Shown piece by piece: positions 55,109-63,448 of a stretch of DNA of 64,000 nucleotides (its first letter is position 1; every line of letters begins with the position of its first letter). Under the pieces are notes generated by a model. That model was not told where the DNA came from. It was given only the letters and a program-made list of their open reading frames with translations, and ran no database searches. Origin of the DNA: Nocardioides insulae DSM 17944 (GTDB lineage Bacteria > Actinomycetota > Actinomycetes > Propionibacteriales > Nocardioidaceae); NCBI RefSeq assembly GCF_000422825.1, contig NZ_KE383928.1:880930-944929 (forward strand), in the 5' to 3' direction. The translations under genes and the position numbers were made by a program.

Positions 55109-55155
55109 CCTCGACGGGCTCGGTGGACGTGTGTCGTCTACCGGGCCCGTCGAGG
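55109..55155 (+). repeat. second large stem-loop, shared with 38633-38683
   Basis: CCTCGACGGGCTCGGT and ACCGGGCCCGTCGAGG form a 16-bp stem with one G-T pair around 15 bases. The right arm is the reverse complement of 17 bases in the 38633-38683 hairpin. The rest of the 288-base gap between permease and ligase has no other recognisable signal. Confidence 0.7.
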
Positions 55156-55318
55156 CCGTTCGGGACGGCGTGCTTCGGCGCTCATCGACGGCCGAGCCGA
55201 CCGGGGGCGGGGCCGAGGAGACCCCGGAAACCCAGGTAGAACCGGTTCTCCATCTCGCCTGACGGGAATGTTGCCCGCACCTCTGGCATGTGACCGCCCT
55301 CACCGTCAGGATGCCGCC

Positions 55319-56854
55319 ATGTACCCCGGAACCTGGGCCCAGCGCACGCCCGAGAAGATCGCCCTCGTCATGGCCGGCAGCGGTCGTTCCCTCACCTACG
55401 CCGAGCTCGACGAACGCAGTCTGCGCCTCGCCAACCACCTGCGCCAGCAGGGCCTGACCAAGGGCGACGCGGTGGCCCTGGTCAGCGACAACACCCCCGA
55501 GTCCTACGAGGTCTACTGGGCCGCGCTGCGTTCCGGGCTCTACGTCACCGCGGTGAACAACCATCTCAGCACCGACGAGATGGCCTACATCGTCGAGGAC
55601 TGCGGCGCGAAGTCCCTGATCATCTCCGCCCGGGTGGAGGCCGCGACCCGCCTCGACGGCGGGTTGACCGACCGGCTGGCCTACGGCGGCGAGGTGGCCG
55701 GCTTCGCCGACTACGAGACGGCGCTGGCCAAGGCCGGCGACGCGCCCCTGCCCGAGCAGCCGCACGGTGAGGACCTGCTCTACTCCTCGGGCACGACCGG
55801 GCGGCCGAAGGGCATCAAGTCGCCCCTCCCCGCGATCAGCGTCGAGGAGGAGGGGTACGTCTACCCGGCGATCTTCGGTCCGCTCTACGGGTTCGACCAG
55901 GACACCGTGTATCTCTCGCCGGCCCCCGTCTACCACGCGGCCCCGCTGCGCTTCGGCGGTGTGGTCCACGCCCTCGGTGGCACCCTGGTGATGATGGAGA
56001 AGTTCGACGCCGAGGGCTTCCTCCGCGCCGTCCAGCAGCACCGGGTGACCCACACCCAGGTCGTGCCCACCATGTTCGTGCGCATGCTCAAGCTCCCCGA
56101 GGAGGTGCGCGCCTCCTACGACATCTCCTCGCTGCGCTGCGTCGTCCACGCCGCGGCGCCCTGCCCCGTCGACGTCAAGCACCAGATGATCGAGTGGTTC
56201 GGGCCGATCATCGAGGAGTACTACGCCTCCACCGAGGGCATGGGCGGCACCATGATCAACTCCACCACCTGGCTCGAGCACCCGGGGTCGGTCGGGCAGC
56301 CGATGATGGGCACGATCCACATCGTCCGCGAGGACGGCAGCGAGGCGGCCCCGGGTGAGGTCGGCGCCATCTACTTCGAGCGCGAGGACCGCGAGTTCGT
56401 CTACCACAACGCGCCGGAGAAGACGAAGGAGGCCTTCCACCCCGAGCACGCCTCCTGGACGACCGTCGGCGACCTCGGGTACGTCGACGAGGACGGCTTC
56501 CTCTTCCTGACCGACCGCAAGGCGTTCATGATCATCAGCGGCGGGGTCAACATCTACCCCCAGGAGGTCGAGGACCTCTTCAGCCTGCACCCCAAGGTCA
56601 CCGACGTCGCGATCTTCGGTGTGTCCGACGAGGAGATGGGCGAGCGGGTCGTCGCGTTCGTCCAGCCCGCGCAGGGCGTCGAGACCGGGCCCGAGCTCGC
56701 GGCCGAACTCACGGCGTACGCCCGTGAGCGCATCGCCCACTACAAGGTGCCGCGTGAGTTCCACTTCCGCGACGAGCTGCCCCGCACGCCCACCGGCAAG
56801 ATGGTCAAGGGCAAGCTCAAGGCCGCCTACGAGGAGTCCGTCGCCGCGCGCTGA
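55319..56854 (+). CDS. acyl-CoA synthetase / fatty-acid-CoA ligase (AMP-binding)
   Basis: 511 residues. DLLYSSGTTGRPKGIK (near residue 155), YYASTEGMGG, VGDLGYVDEDGFLFLTDRKAFMIISGGVNIYPQEVEDL and the catalytic Lys in PTGKMVKGKLK. The motif order is that of the fatty-acyl-CoA synthetases related to FadD of actinobacteria. The N-domain is slightly short, beginning TWAQRTPEKIALVM. The acid substrate is unknown. It stands alone between two terminator-like regions and converges on the DUF5709 gene. Confidence 0.92.
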   Translation: MYPGTWAQRTPEKIALVMAGSGRSLTYAELDERSLRLANHLRQQGLTKGDAVALVSDNTPESYEVYWAALRSGLYVTAVNNHLSTDEMAYIVEDCGAKSLIISARVEAATRLDGGLTDRLAYGGEVAGFADYETALAKAGDAPLPEQPHGEDLLYSSGTTGRPKGIKSPLPAISVEEEGYVYPAIFGPLYGFDQDTVYLSPAPVYHAAPLRFGGVVHALGGTLVMMEKFDAEGFLRAVQQHRVTHTQVVPTMFVRMLKLPEEVRASYDISSLRCVVHAAAPCPVDVKHQMIEWFGPIIEEYYASTEGMGGTMINSTTWLEHPGSVGQPMMGTIHIVREDGSEAAPGEVGAIYFEREDREFVYHNAPEKTKEAFHPEHASWTTVGDLGYVDEDGFLFLTDRKAFMIISGGVNIYPQEVEDLFSLHPKVTDVAIFGVSDEEMGERVVAFVQPAQGVETGPELAAELTAYARERIAHYKVPREFHFRDELPRTPTGKMVKGKLKAAYEESVAAR

Positions 56855-56860
56855 GGCACC

Positions 56861-57346
56861 TCACCAACGACCGGACTCGCCGGGCTCCTCGGAGATGACG
56901 TGGACGGCGGCCTCCTCGGCGGAGGCGCCCTCTCCGTCGATGCCGACGTCCTGGCCGATCACGTCGCTGTCCTGGTCGTCGCGGGAGGGTTCGTCGCGCC
57001 ACGGACCCCCCGCGTCGACGAGGCGGCCGGCCCGCCGGTCCCCGACCTCGCGGGAGTCGCCGTCCTCGTGGGGTACGCCGTCGTCGGCCTCCTCGGCGTA
57101 GGGATCCTCATCCGGGATCTCCTCGGCGAGCCGCTGGTCGAGACCCTGCCGGTGGGACGCCTCCCAGTGGGTGTTGCCGTAGCCCTGGGCAACCGAGTAC
57201 CGCTCGGGCGGTGAATACCCCTTGTCCAGCTCGTCGGCGATGCCTTCACGCGGACCACCCTCGTCGAGCATGTCCTCGGCCCCGGGCTGGTCCTCCTCGT
57301 CGACGCTGTAGTCGCCGTACTCGCCCTGGCCGTTCTCGTTACTCAT
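56861..57346 (-). CDS. DUF5709 domain-containing protein
   Basis: 161 residues, highly acidic and without membrane segments. The start YGDYSVDEEDQPGAEDMLDEGG, the PPERYSVAQGYGNTHWEASHRQGLDQRLAEEIPD core and a C-terminal AEEAAVHVI motif match DUF5709 of actinobacteria. It is probably largely disordered. The ATG follows GAAGGATGAGT. The function is unknown. Confidence 0.85.
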   Translation of the reverse strand: MSNENGQGEYGDYSVDEEDQPGAEDMLDEGGPREGIADELDKGYSPPERYSVAQGYGNTHWEASHRQGLDQRLAEEIPDEDPYAEEADDGVPHEDGDSREVGDRRAGRLVDAGGPWRDEPSRDDQDSDVIGQDVGIDGEGASAEEAAVHVISEEPGESGRW

Positions 57347-57491
57347 CCTTCGTCTCCTCCTTCCCGGAGAGCCTGGGATTCGTGCCTCCCGCCCTCACGT
57401 CGCGGCGCGGAGGCCATGTCCGTGACGCTACTCGCTCGGGCCCGACCGGGGGAGGGGCCGGGGCGGACGGTGGAGGATCGGCGGAACTGGC

Positions 57492-58529
57492 ATGATCGGC
57501 AACGTGACTGTGACTCCCGAGGACGTTCCACGGATCAGGTTCGGCTACAAGGCCTCCAACGAGCAGTTCCCACCGGCCGAACTGCTGCGCTACGGCATCC
57601 TCGCCGAGGAGTGCGGCTTCGACTCGGTCTTCGTCTCCGACCACCTTCAGCCGTGGCGGCACGACGGTGGACACGCGCCGTTCGCGATGACCTGGCTGGG
57701 CGCGCTGGGCGCGGCCACCGAGCGGATCACGATGGGCACCTCGGTGCTCACGCCGACCTTCCGCTATCACCCGGCCATCGTCGCCCAGGCCTTCGGCACG
57801 CTGGGCTGTCTCTTCCCCGGGCGGGTGGTGCTGGGGATGGGCACCGGCGAGTCGATGAACGAGGTGCCGCTCGGCCTGGAGTGGCCCGCCGGCAAGGAGC
57901 GGTTCGCCCGGTTCCGGGAAGCGGTCAAGATCATCCGGCAGCTCTGGTCCGAGGAGCGGGTCGACTTCGAGGGCGACTACTACCGGCTCGACCGGGCCAC
58001 CGTCTACGACCGGCCCGAGATCCCGGTGCCGCTGTGGCTCGCCGGTTCGGGCCCGCAGGTCACCAAGTACGCCGGCCGAGCCGGCGACGGTTACATCACC
58101 ACCTCCGGCAAGGGCACCGAGCTCTACACCGACACCCTCCTGCCCGCCGTGAGCGCCGGGGCCGAGGCGTCCGGGCGCAGGCTCGATGACCTGGACCTGA
58201 TGATGGAGGTCAAGGTCTCCTTCGACCACGACTACGAGGCGGCCCGCGAGGCCACCCGCTTCTGGGGCGCCCTCGGGCTCTCGCCGGAGCAGAAGCACGG
58301 CGTCGAGGACCCCGTCGAGATGCAGCGCCTCGCCGACGAGCTGTCCACCGAGCAGACCGCCCGCCGCTTCATCGTCTCCACCGACCCCGACGAGCACGTG
58401 GAGCGGATCAAGGGGTACCTCGACCTGGGGTTCACCCACCTGGTCTTCCACGCACCCGGCCCCGACCAGGAGAAGTTCCTGCGCCTCTACGGCGCCGAGA
58501 TCCTGCCTCGCCTGCGCGCGCTGGCCTGA
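57492..58529 (+). CDS. fgd: F420-dependent glucose-6-phosphate dehydrogenase
   Basis: 345 residues, colinear with mycobacterial FGD1. The active-site His and Trp are in VSDHLQPWRHDGGHAPF, the proton donor Glu in GMGTGESMNE, phosphate contacts in TSGKG, EQKHG and TARRF. The enzyme oxidises glucose-6-phosphate to 6-phosphogluconolactone while reducing coenzyme F420. Its presence implies F420 biosynthesis elsewhere in the genome. A GTG at 57504 is an alternative start. Other F420 G6PDH-like luciferase-family enzymes are possible, but the residue match is close. Confidence 0.88.
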   Translation: MIGNVTVTPEDVPRIRFGYKASNEQFPPAELLRYGILAEECGFDSVFVSDHLQPWRHDGGHAPFAMTWLGALGAATERITMGTSVLTPTFRYHPAIVAQAFGTLGCLFPGRVVLGMGTGESMNEVPLGLEWPAGKERFARFREAVKIIRQLWSEERVDFEGDYYRLDRATVYDRPEIPVPLWLAGSGPQVTKYAGRAGDGYITTSGKGTELYTDTLLPAVSAGAEASGRRLDDLDLMMEVKVSFDHDYEAAREATRFWGALGLSPEQKHGVEDPVEMQRLADELSTEQTARRFIVSTDPDEHVERIKGYLDLGFTHLVFHAPGPDQEKFLRLYGAEILPRLRALA

Positions 58530-58532
58530 GCG

Positions 58533-59102
58533 ATGAGCCATCCCACCTACCCGGGCACACCTGCGCCGTACGGTGGCGGGCCGAGCTACGCCTCGCCCCC
58601 GCCGCGTAGGCGTCGTACCGGCCAGGTGGTCGCGATCGTGGGGCTGGGCGTGGTGGCGCTGCTGGGCTTCGTCGCAGCCGGTGTCATCTTCGTGACCGGC
58701 CCCGAGGACCCGGCCCCCTCCCCGGCCGCCGCGGACCCGCCCTCGCCGTCCGGCGCCTCCGAACCCGCTCAGGACGGAGAGTCGGAGGCCACCGGGTCGG
58801 AGGCCGGGCCGGGCACGACGAACGCGGGGGAGACCGGCCTGGCCGCGCTGGGGGAGGCGTACGCCGACGCGCTCAACAGCAAGGACGAGGCGGCCGCGAC
58901 GGCGCTGACCTGCACGCAGAACGAGGTGGGGTTCCTCTTCGACCTGGTCGTGGGCGAGAGCGACGAGTTCGTGGCCCAGCAGCCGGAGGTGGACTCCGGG
59001 CGGGGCACCGGCAGCGTGGAGATCACCTATCCCGAGAGCGTGGCGCCGTACCAGTTGCTCGCCTACTACGAGGACGGTCGCTGGTGTACCGACCTGTATT
59101 GA
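58533..59102 (+). CDS. membrane-anchored hypothetical protein with Pro-rich N-terminus
   Basis: 189 residues. A Pro/Gly/Tyr-rich cytoplasmic leader is followed by an RRRR stretch and one helix (VVAIVGLGVVALLGFVAAGVIFV). A disordered Pro/Ser/Glu linker precedes a C-terminal extracellular domain of about 80 residues (AYADALNSKDEAAATALTCTQNE through YEDGRWCTDL), with two Cys that could pair. The layout resembles the DUF4878-like lipoprotein/anchored proteins of mycobacteria. It begins 3 bases after the fgd stop. Confidence 0.7.
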   Translation: MSHPTYPGTPAPYGGGPSYASPPPRRRRTGQVVAIVGLGVVALLGFVAAGVIFVTGPEDPAPSPAAADPPSPSGASEPAQDGESEATGSEAGPGTTNAGETGLAALGEAYADALNSKDEAAATALTCTQNEVGFLFDLVVGESDEFVAQQPEVDSGRGTGSVEITYPESVAPYQLLAYYEDGRWCTDLY

Positions 59103-59827
59103 GCGGGCCGCTCACCCCCGCCCACCGGGACAGGCTGTTGGGCGCCGGGGTCGAGCCCGACATCCTGGCCGCCCTGACCGAGGGCCGATCGATCCTGCGA
59201 CGGGTCGAGGGACCGCTCCCCACGTGGTGGCCCGGCAGCGGCAATGCGATCTACCTGCTCGACGGGGTGCGGCTCCCTGAGCGCCTCGTCGAACTGCTCA
59301 CCACCTACCCCTTCCGCGACACCGTCGTGGTGGTGGCGAGCGACCTGACCCACCTGACCTGCCTGCTCGTCGGGGGCGACGGGGCGACCGTCTTCGTGGG
59401 GGAGCGTGCCTTCCTCTCCGACGGTGAGATCTATTGCGGCGCCGGCTCGAGCGTGGTGCTCAACGGTCGGGTGGTCGCGACCTCGCGGGCCCAGCTCGAC
59501 GCCCGCAACGGCGGCAGCCTGGTCGCCGCGCCCGATCAGCTGTGGGCCTCGGGCGTCTACCTGGCCACCGACGACATGCACCGTCTCGAGGACCTCGCCA
59601 CCGGTGCCCGGCTCAACCCCTACGGCGCGACGATCCGCCTCGGCGAGCACGTCTGGCTGGGGAGGGACGCGATCGTCACCGGCCACGTCGAGATCGGGGA
59701 GGGATCGGTGGTCGGTGCCCGGAGCCTGGTGCGCGGGCAGAAGATCGCCTCCCACGTCGTCGTCGCAGGGACCCCCGCGCGGGTCATCCGCGAGGGGGTC
59801 ACCTGGAGGGGCGAGGACACGCCCTGA
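59084..59827 (+). CDS. hexapeptide-repeat acyltransferase (left-handed beta-helix)
   Basis: 247 residues from a GTG overlapping the previous gene by 19 bases, with AGGACGG before it; a TTG at 59099 is possible. The second half carries hexapeptide repeats: GATIRLGEHVWLGRDAIVTGHVEIGEGSVVGARSLVRG and VVAGTPARVIREGVTW. It resembles the acetyltransferases of surface polysaccharide or LPS-type modification. The N-terminal half (LPTWWPGSGNAIYLLDG) occurs in related actinobacterial proteins. The acceptor is unknown. Confidence 0.8.
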   Translation: MYRPVLSGPLTPAHRDRLLGAGVEPDILAALTEGRSILRRVEGPLPTWWPGSGNAIYLLDGVRLPERLVELLTTYPFRDTVVVVASDLTHLTCLLVGGDGATVFVGERAFLSDGEIYCGAGSSVVLNGRVVATSRAQLDARNGGSLVAAPDQLWASGVYLATDDMHRLEDLATGARLNPYGATIRLGEHVWLGRDAIVTGHVEIGEGSVVGARSLVRGQKIASHVVVAGTPARVIREGVTWRGEDTP

Positions 59828-59855
59828 CCAGCGGTTCCGCTGGGCGGTGGGGCCG

Positions 59856-60191
59856 TCAGCCGGAGGCGTGACGCCGGGCGCCGACGACGCCGCTCACAGC
59901 GAGCCCCACGGCGCCGCCGAGGATGAACGGGAGCGGGAGCAGCCAGCGGATGCTGTCGCCGGTCACGACGTCGCCCTGGATCAGCGCCCACACCACCACG
60001 AAGGTGAGGAAGACCAGGCCCATCACCAGCTGACCGACGTTGACCGGGTGCCGTCCACCGCGCCAGGTGCGGGCGTTGCTGCGCTGCTTCTCCTCGGCCG
60101 CACGGCTCTCCTCCTCCGCAACCCGGCGGGCGGCCGCGGCGAGGTCGTTCTCGAAGGAATCGGGCTCGGGCCCGAACTGCTGGCTGCTCAT
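59856..60191 (-). CDS. small two-helix membrane protein
   Basis: 111 residues. The N-terminal charged helix (ENDLAAAARRVAEEESRAAEEKQRSN) is a likely coiled coil, followed by helices LVMGLVFLTFVVVWALIQG and WLLPLPFILGGAVGLAVSG. I recognise no family. The ATG overlaps the stop of the PspC/LiaF-like gene by four bases, so it is probably a translated partner in that envelope-stress operon. Confidence 0.7.
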   Translation of the reverse strand: MSSQQFGPEPDSFENDLAAAARRVAEEESRAAEEKQRSNARTWRGGRHPVNVGQLVMGLVFLTFVVVWALIQGDVVTGDSIRWLLPLPFILGGAVGLAVSGVVGARRHASG

Positions 60192-61600
60192 CGGTTGCTC
60201 CAGTCGTAGTCATCGAGGTCGGCGGGGTGGAGGATGGCGATCTCGCCGACACCGAGGTCGGCGTCGATGGTGAGTGTGGGAGCGGAGGCACCCGCATCGT
60301 GGGTGCGCTGCGACGTGGTGTCGATGCCGCCCCGCTCGGAGCCGAAGACGTACGCCGCGCCGGGGCCGTCCACCTGGGCGGTGGCGTCCACGCTGACGCC
60401 GTCCGGCACGATCACCTCGACCCGGCCGACGCCGCCGTCGATCTCGATGCTCCGCCCGTCGAGCGCCTCGGGATCGCTGACCTGCCGCAGATCGAGCTCC
60501 AGCTCGCCCGCCCCGAAGTCGTACTCGGGGGCGACCGCGGCCGCCGTCGCCGGGGCGATCTCGAGGTGCTCTCCCCGGCCGTCGAACTCCTGGGTGACCA
60601 GGCTGGCGGCCAGCGCGAACACGGAGATCAGCCCGACCAGGATCAGTCCGCCGGCTCGTCCCCAGAAGGCGCCGAGCACCAGCATCGCGCCGGTGATCCC
60701 GACCGCCAGGGCCGCGTACGCCGGGTCGGGGACGCCGCCGACGGCGACGTCGAACAGGCCCAGGGTGCCCTCGGCGAGCGCGATCAGCGCCAGCGTGAAC
60801 CAGAACAGGAGGGGACCGCGCTTGCGCGGGTTGCGCGGGGCCGGGGGCGGCGGTGGCATCACCGGATGCACCGGATGCACCGGGGCTCCGGCGTACGGTG
60901 GGGGAGGTGGGGGAACCGTGCCCGAGCCGGGCATGCCCGGCATGCCGGCCGCGGCCGGCGGCTGTCGGTCCTCGGCCGCTCGGCCCGGTGCGGCGGGTGC
61001 TTGGCCCGCCTGCGCCGAGGCCGAAGGCTCTTCCGGGTGGTGCCACGGGGGTACCGGCTGGCCCGGCTGGCCGAAGCCGGCGTGAGAGTGCCAGCCCTGG
61101 CCGAGATCCTGGTGCGCCTTGCGCTCGCGCCGGGTGACGACCAGCAGCACGATCAGGCCGACGACGGCCAGCGGCCACGGGAAGCCGATCCCGCCGACGG
61201 TGTCGCCGAGCACCAGCAGCACGCCGAGCGCGCCGGCGCCGTAGAGCGCGGCGGTACGGGTGCGCGGCTCGAGGTTGACCGGGGCGTCGTCCTCGCCGTC
61301 GCGAGGCACCAGCAGCCAGCAGGCCCCGTAGATCAGGATGCCCGCGCCGCCGAAGAACGCGAGCACGACGAGCGCGACCCGGACGATCACCGGGTCGATG
61401 TCGAAGTGGCGGGCGAGCCCGCCACCGACGCCGGCGATGTACTTGTCGTAGCGCACTCGGCGTAGGCGGCTCAGGTCGGTGAACTGCTCGCGCTGCGGGC
61501 GCCCGCCGGCGTACGGCGGTGGGACGCCGGCCCCACCGGGGCCGGTCTCGGTGTTCTCCCGGCTGCCGCCCTGCGGCTCGCCGTCCGGTGTGCTGGTCAT
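60188..61600 (-). CDS. PspC domain protein with LiaF-like (ToastRack-type) C-terminal domain
   Basis: 470 residues. The PspC domain lies at about 40-100 (YDKYIAGVGGGLARHFDIDPVIVRVALVVLAFFGGAG), with further helices and a Pro/Gly-rich linker containing GMPGMPGSGTVPPPPPPYAG. Several more helices follow. The C-terminal beta-rich domain (IEIDGGVGRVEVIVPDGVSVDATAQVDGPGAAYVFG) has the pattern of the LiaF C-terminal domain. The protein is divergent from a PspC-domain histidine kinase, so it is the probable LiaF-like modulator of that kinase. TTGGAG precedes the ATG; a GTG upstream to 61636 is less likely. Confidence 0.88.
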   Translation of the reverse strand: MTSTPDGEPQGGSRENTETGPGGAGVPPPYAGGRPQREQFTDLSRLRRVRYDKYIAGVGGGLARHFDIDPVIVRVALVVLAFFGGAGILIYGACWLLVPRDGEDDAPVNLEPRTRTAALYGAGALGVLLVLGDTVGGIGFPWPLAVVGLIVLLVVTRRERKAHQDLGQGWHSHAGFGQPGQPVPPWHHPEEPSASAQAGQAPAAPGRAAEDRQPPAAAGMPGMPGSGTVPPPPPPYAGAPVHPVHPVMPPPPPAPRNPRKRGPLLFWFTLALIALAEGTLGLFDVAVGGVPDPAYAALAVGITGAMLVLGAFWGRAGGLILVGLISVFALAASLVTQEFDGRGEHLEIAPATAAAVAPEYDFGAGELELDLRQVSDPEALDGRSIEIDGGVGRVEVIVPDGVSVDATAQVDGPGAAYVFGSERGGIDTTSQRTHDAGASAPTLTIDADLGVGEIAILHPADLDDYDWSNR

Positions 61601-61743
61601 GCTCCAAGACTGCTGCCTCGCGTGGGCGCACACCATCGGGGACGACCCTGATCCTTGGCGACCCGCCAGGCGGCGTACTCAGGGGTGTCTCGGGGTGCTT
61701 CCTCATGGTCGTGGTGATGATCGCGTGTGACGATGGAGGAGTC

Positions 61744-63357
61744 ATGAACCGACCGACCCCCACCCCTCCGGGCACCGCAACGAGCCCCGGCCGCCCGCTG
61801 CCGCCACCCCCGCCTCCGCCGCCCTCCGCGTGGGCGCCGCGGCGGGCCACCCGCGACACCCGCTCGCCCGTCATCGGGGGCGTGGCCGCCGGGCTGGCCC
61901 GCCACCTGGGCCTGCCGGTGCTGTGGGTGCGGGTGGGCTTGATCGTGGCCACGGTCCTCGGCGGCGGCATGGGCGTCTTCCTCTACGCCGCCCTGTGGGT
62001 CATGCTGCCCGCCGACTCGGGCTTCGAGACCGGCACTCCTGGCGAGGAGAGCGCGAGTCGCGGCGGCCGGCGCCCCCAGGGCCAGCGCACCCGGTGGACG
62101 GATGCGGGGCCCGCGGTGGCGCTTGCGGTCCTCGGCCTTGGCGCGCTCCTGACGCTCCAGGCGATGGTCGGGGCCGGCGTACTCTTCTGGCCGGTCGTGC
62201 TCGGTGTGGCCGGTCTGGCGCTGATCTGGCGGCAGGCCGACGAGGCCCAGCGCGAACGCTGGCGGCACAGCACCGGCAGCCTCGACCCGCTGCGGATGAT
62301 CGTCGGCGAGGGGTGGGCCGCCTGGGCCCGGATCCTCGGTGGCGTCCTGCTACTGGTGATGGCCGGGCTGCTGATCTTCCTCGACGGCGGCTCGCTGCGC
62401 AGCGACGGCTGGGGCGTGGTGATCGCCGTGGTCTTCGTCTTCCTCGGCATCGCCCTGGTCTGTGGTCCGTGGCTGTTCCGACTCGCCACCGACCTCTCCG
62501 CGGAGCGGGAGGAGCGCATCCGCACCCAGGAACGGGCGGACATGGCCGCGCATCTGCACGATTCCGTGCTCCAGACGCTCGCCATGATCCAGAAGAACGC
62601 CGGTGACCCCGCCACCGTGGCCCGGCTGGCCCGCGCCCAGGAGCGTGACCTGCGTGGCTGGCTCTACGCGGACGAACCGACCGCGGCCGAATCTCTCGCC
62701 GGTGCGCTCAAGGCCGCCGCGGCGGAGGTTGAGGATCAGTACGGCATCACGGTGGACGTGGTCACGGTCGGCGATCTCTCCTACGCCGACGCGGCCACGG
62801 AGCTGGCCACCCGTCCCCTGGTGGCCGCTACCCGAGAGGCGCTGGTCAACGCCGCCAAGCACGCCGGCACCGACCGTGTCGATGTGTACGCCGAGGTCGG
62901 GGGCGACCGGGTGGAGGCGTTCGTGCGAGATCGGGGCAGGGGTTTCGACCTCGACGAGGTGCCGACCGATCGGTACGGCGTACGCGGCAGCATCCTCGCC
63001 CGGATGGAGCGCCACGGCGGTGAGGCCCGCGTCCGCTCGGCACCGGGGGAGGGCACCGAGGTGCGGCTCACGATGCCGCTGGACGGTGAGCCTGGGAGTG
63101 AGCCCGCCCATGAGCCCGCCAGCGAGGCCACGACCGACGTCGCCGGAGGTTCAGCCGGCTCCCCAGCGGGCGCTCCACCGGGCGGCCCGGTGGCGAGTGG
63201 CCCGGTGGCGAGTGGTCCGGCGAGTGGCCCGGTGAGCGACCCGGTGGCGAGGGGTCCGGGGAGTGGCCCGGTGAGCGGCCCCGACGTACCGCCCGGCGAT
63301 GAGACGATGCCCCTGAACATCCCGATCCGTGGTCCGCGCGAGGAGAGGCACCCATGA
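61744..63357 (+). CDS. PspC-domain sensor histidine kinase
   Basis: 537 residues from an ATG behind GGAGGAG. A Pro-rich leader precedes a PspC domain at about 38-95 (SPVIGGVAAGLARHLGLPVLWVRVGLIVATVLGG) and helices near 125-165 and 195-245. The HisKA_3 domain has phospho-acceptor His272 in HLHDSVLQTLAMIQ. The HATPase domain has EALVNAAKHAG, RDRGRGFDLDEVP and GVRGSILARMERHGGEARVRS. The last 90 residues are a repetitive Gly-Pro-Val-Ser/Ala tail. It is a NarL-group kinase expected to phosphorylate the downstream regulator; the signal is probably envelope stress. Confidence 0.92.
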   Translation: MNRPTPTPPGTATSPGRPLPPPPPPPPSAWAPRRATRDTRSPVIGGVAAGLARHLGLPVLWVRVGLIVATVLGGGMGVFLYAALWVMLPADSGFETGTPGEESASRGGRRPQGQRTRWTDAGPAVALAVLGLGALLTLQAMVGAGVLFWPVVLGVAGLALIWRQADEAQRERWRHSTGSLDPLRMIVGEGWAAWARILGGVLLLVMAGLLIFLDGGSLRSDGWGVVIAVVFVFLGIALVCGPWLFRLATDLSAEREERIRTQERADMAAHLHDSVLQTLAMIQKNAGDPATVARLARAQERDLRGWLYADEPTAAESLAGALKAAAAEVEDQYGITVDVVTVGDLSYADAATELATRPLVAATREALVNAAKHAGTDRVDVYAEVGGDRVEAFVRDRGRGFDLDEVPTDRYGVRGSILARMERHGGEARVRSAPGEGTEVRLTMPLDGEPGSEPAHEPASEATTDVAGGSAGSPAGAPPGGPVASGPVASGPASGPVSDPVARGPGSGPVSGPDVPPGDETMPLNIPIRGPREERHP

Positions 63358-63448
63358 CGTTGCGTTCCGAATGCTCGATCCGCTCCGGCGGGGCGCCGCA
63401 TGACCGCGTCCGCTGCACCGGCGTGTCAGTGGCGAACGAGGTGCGCGC

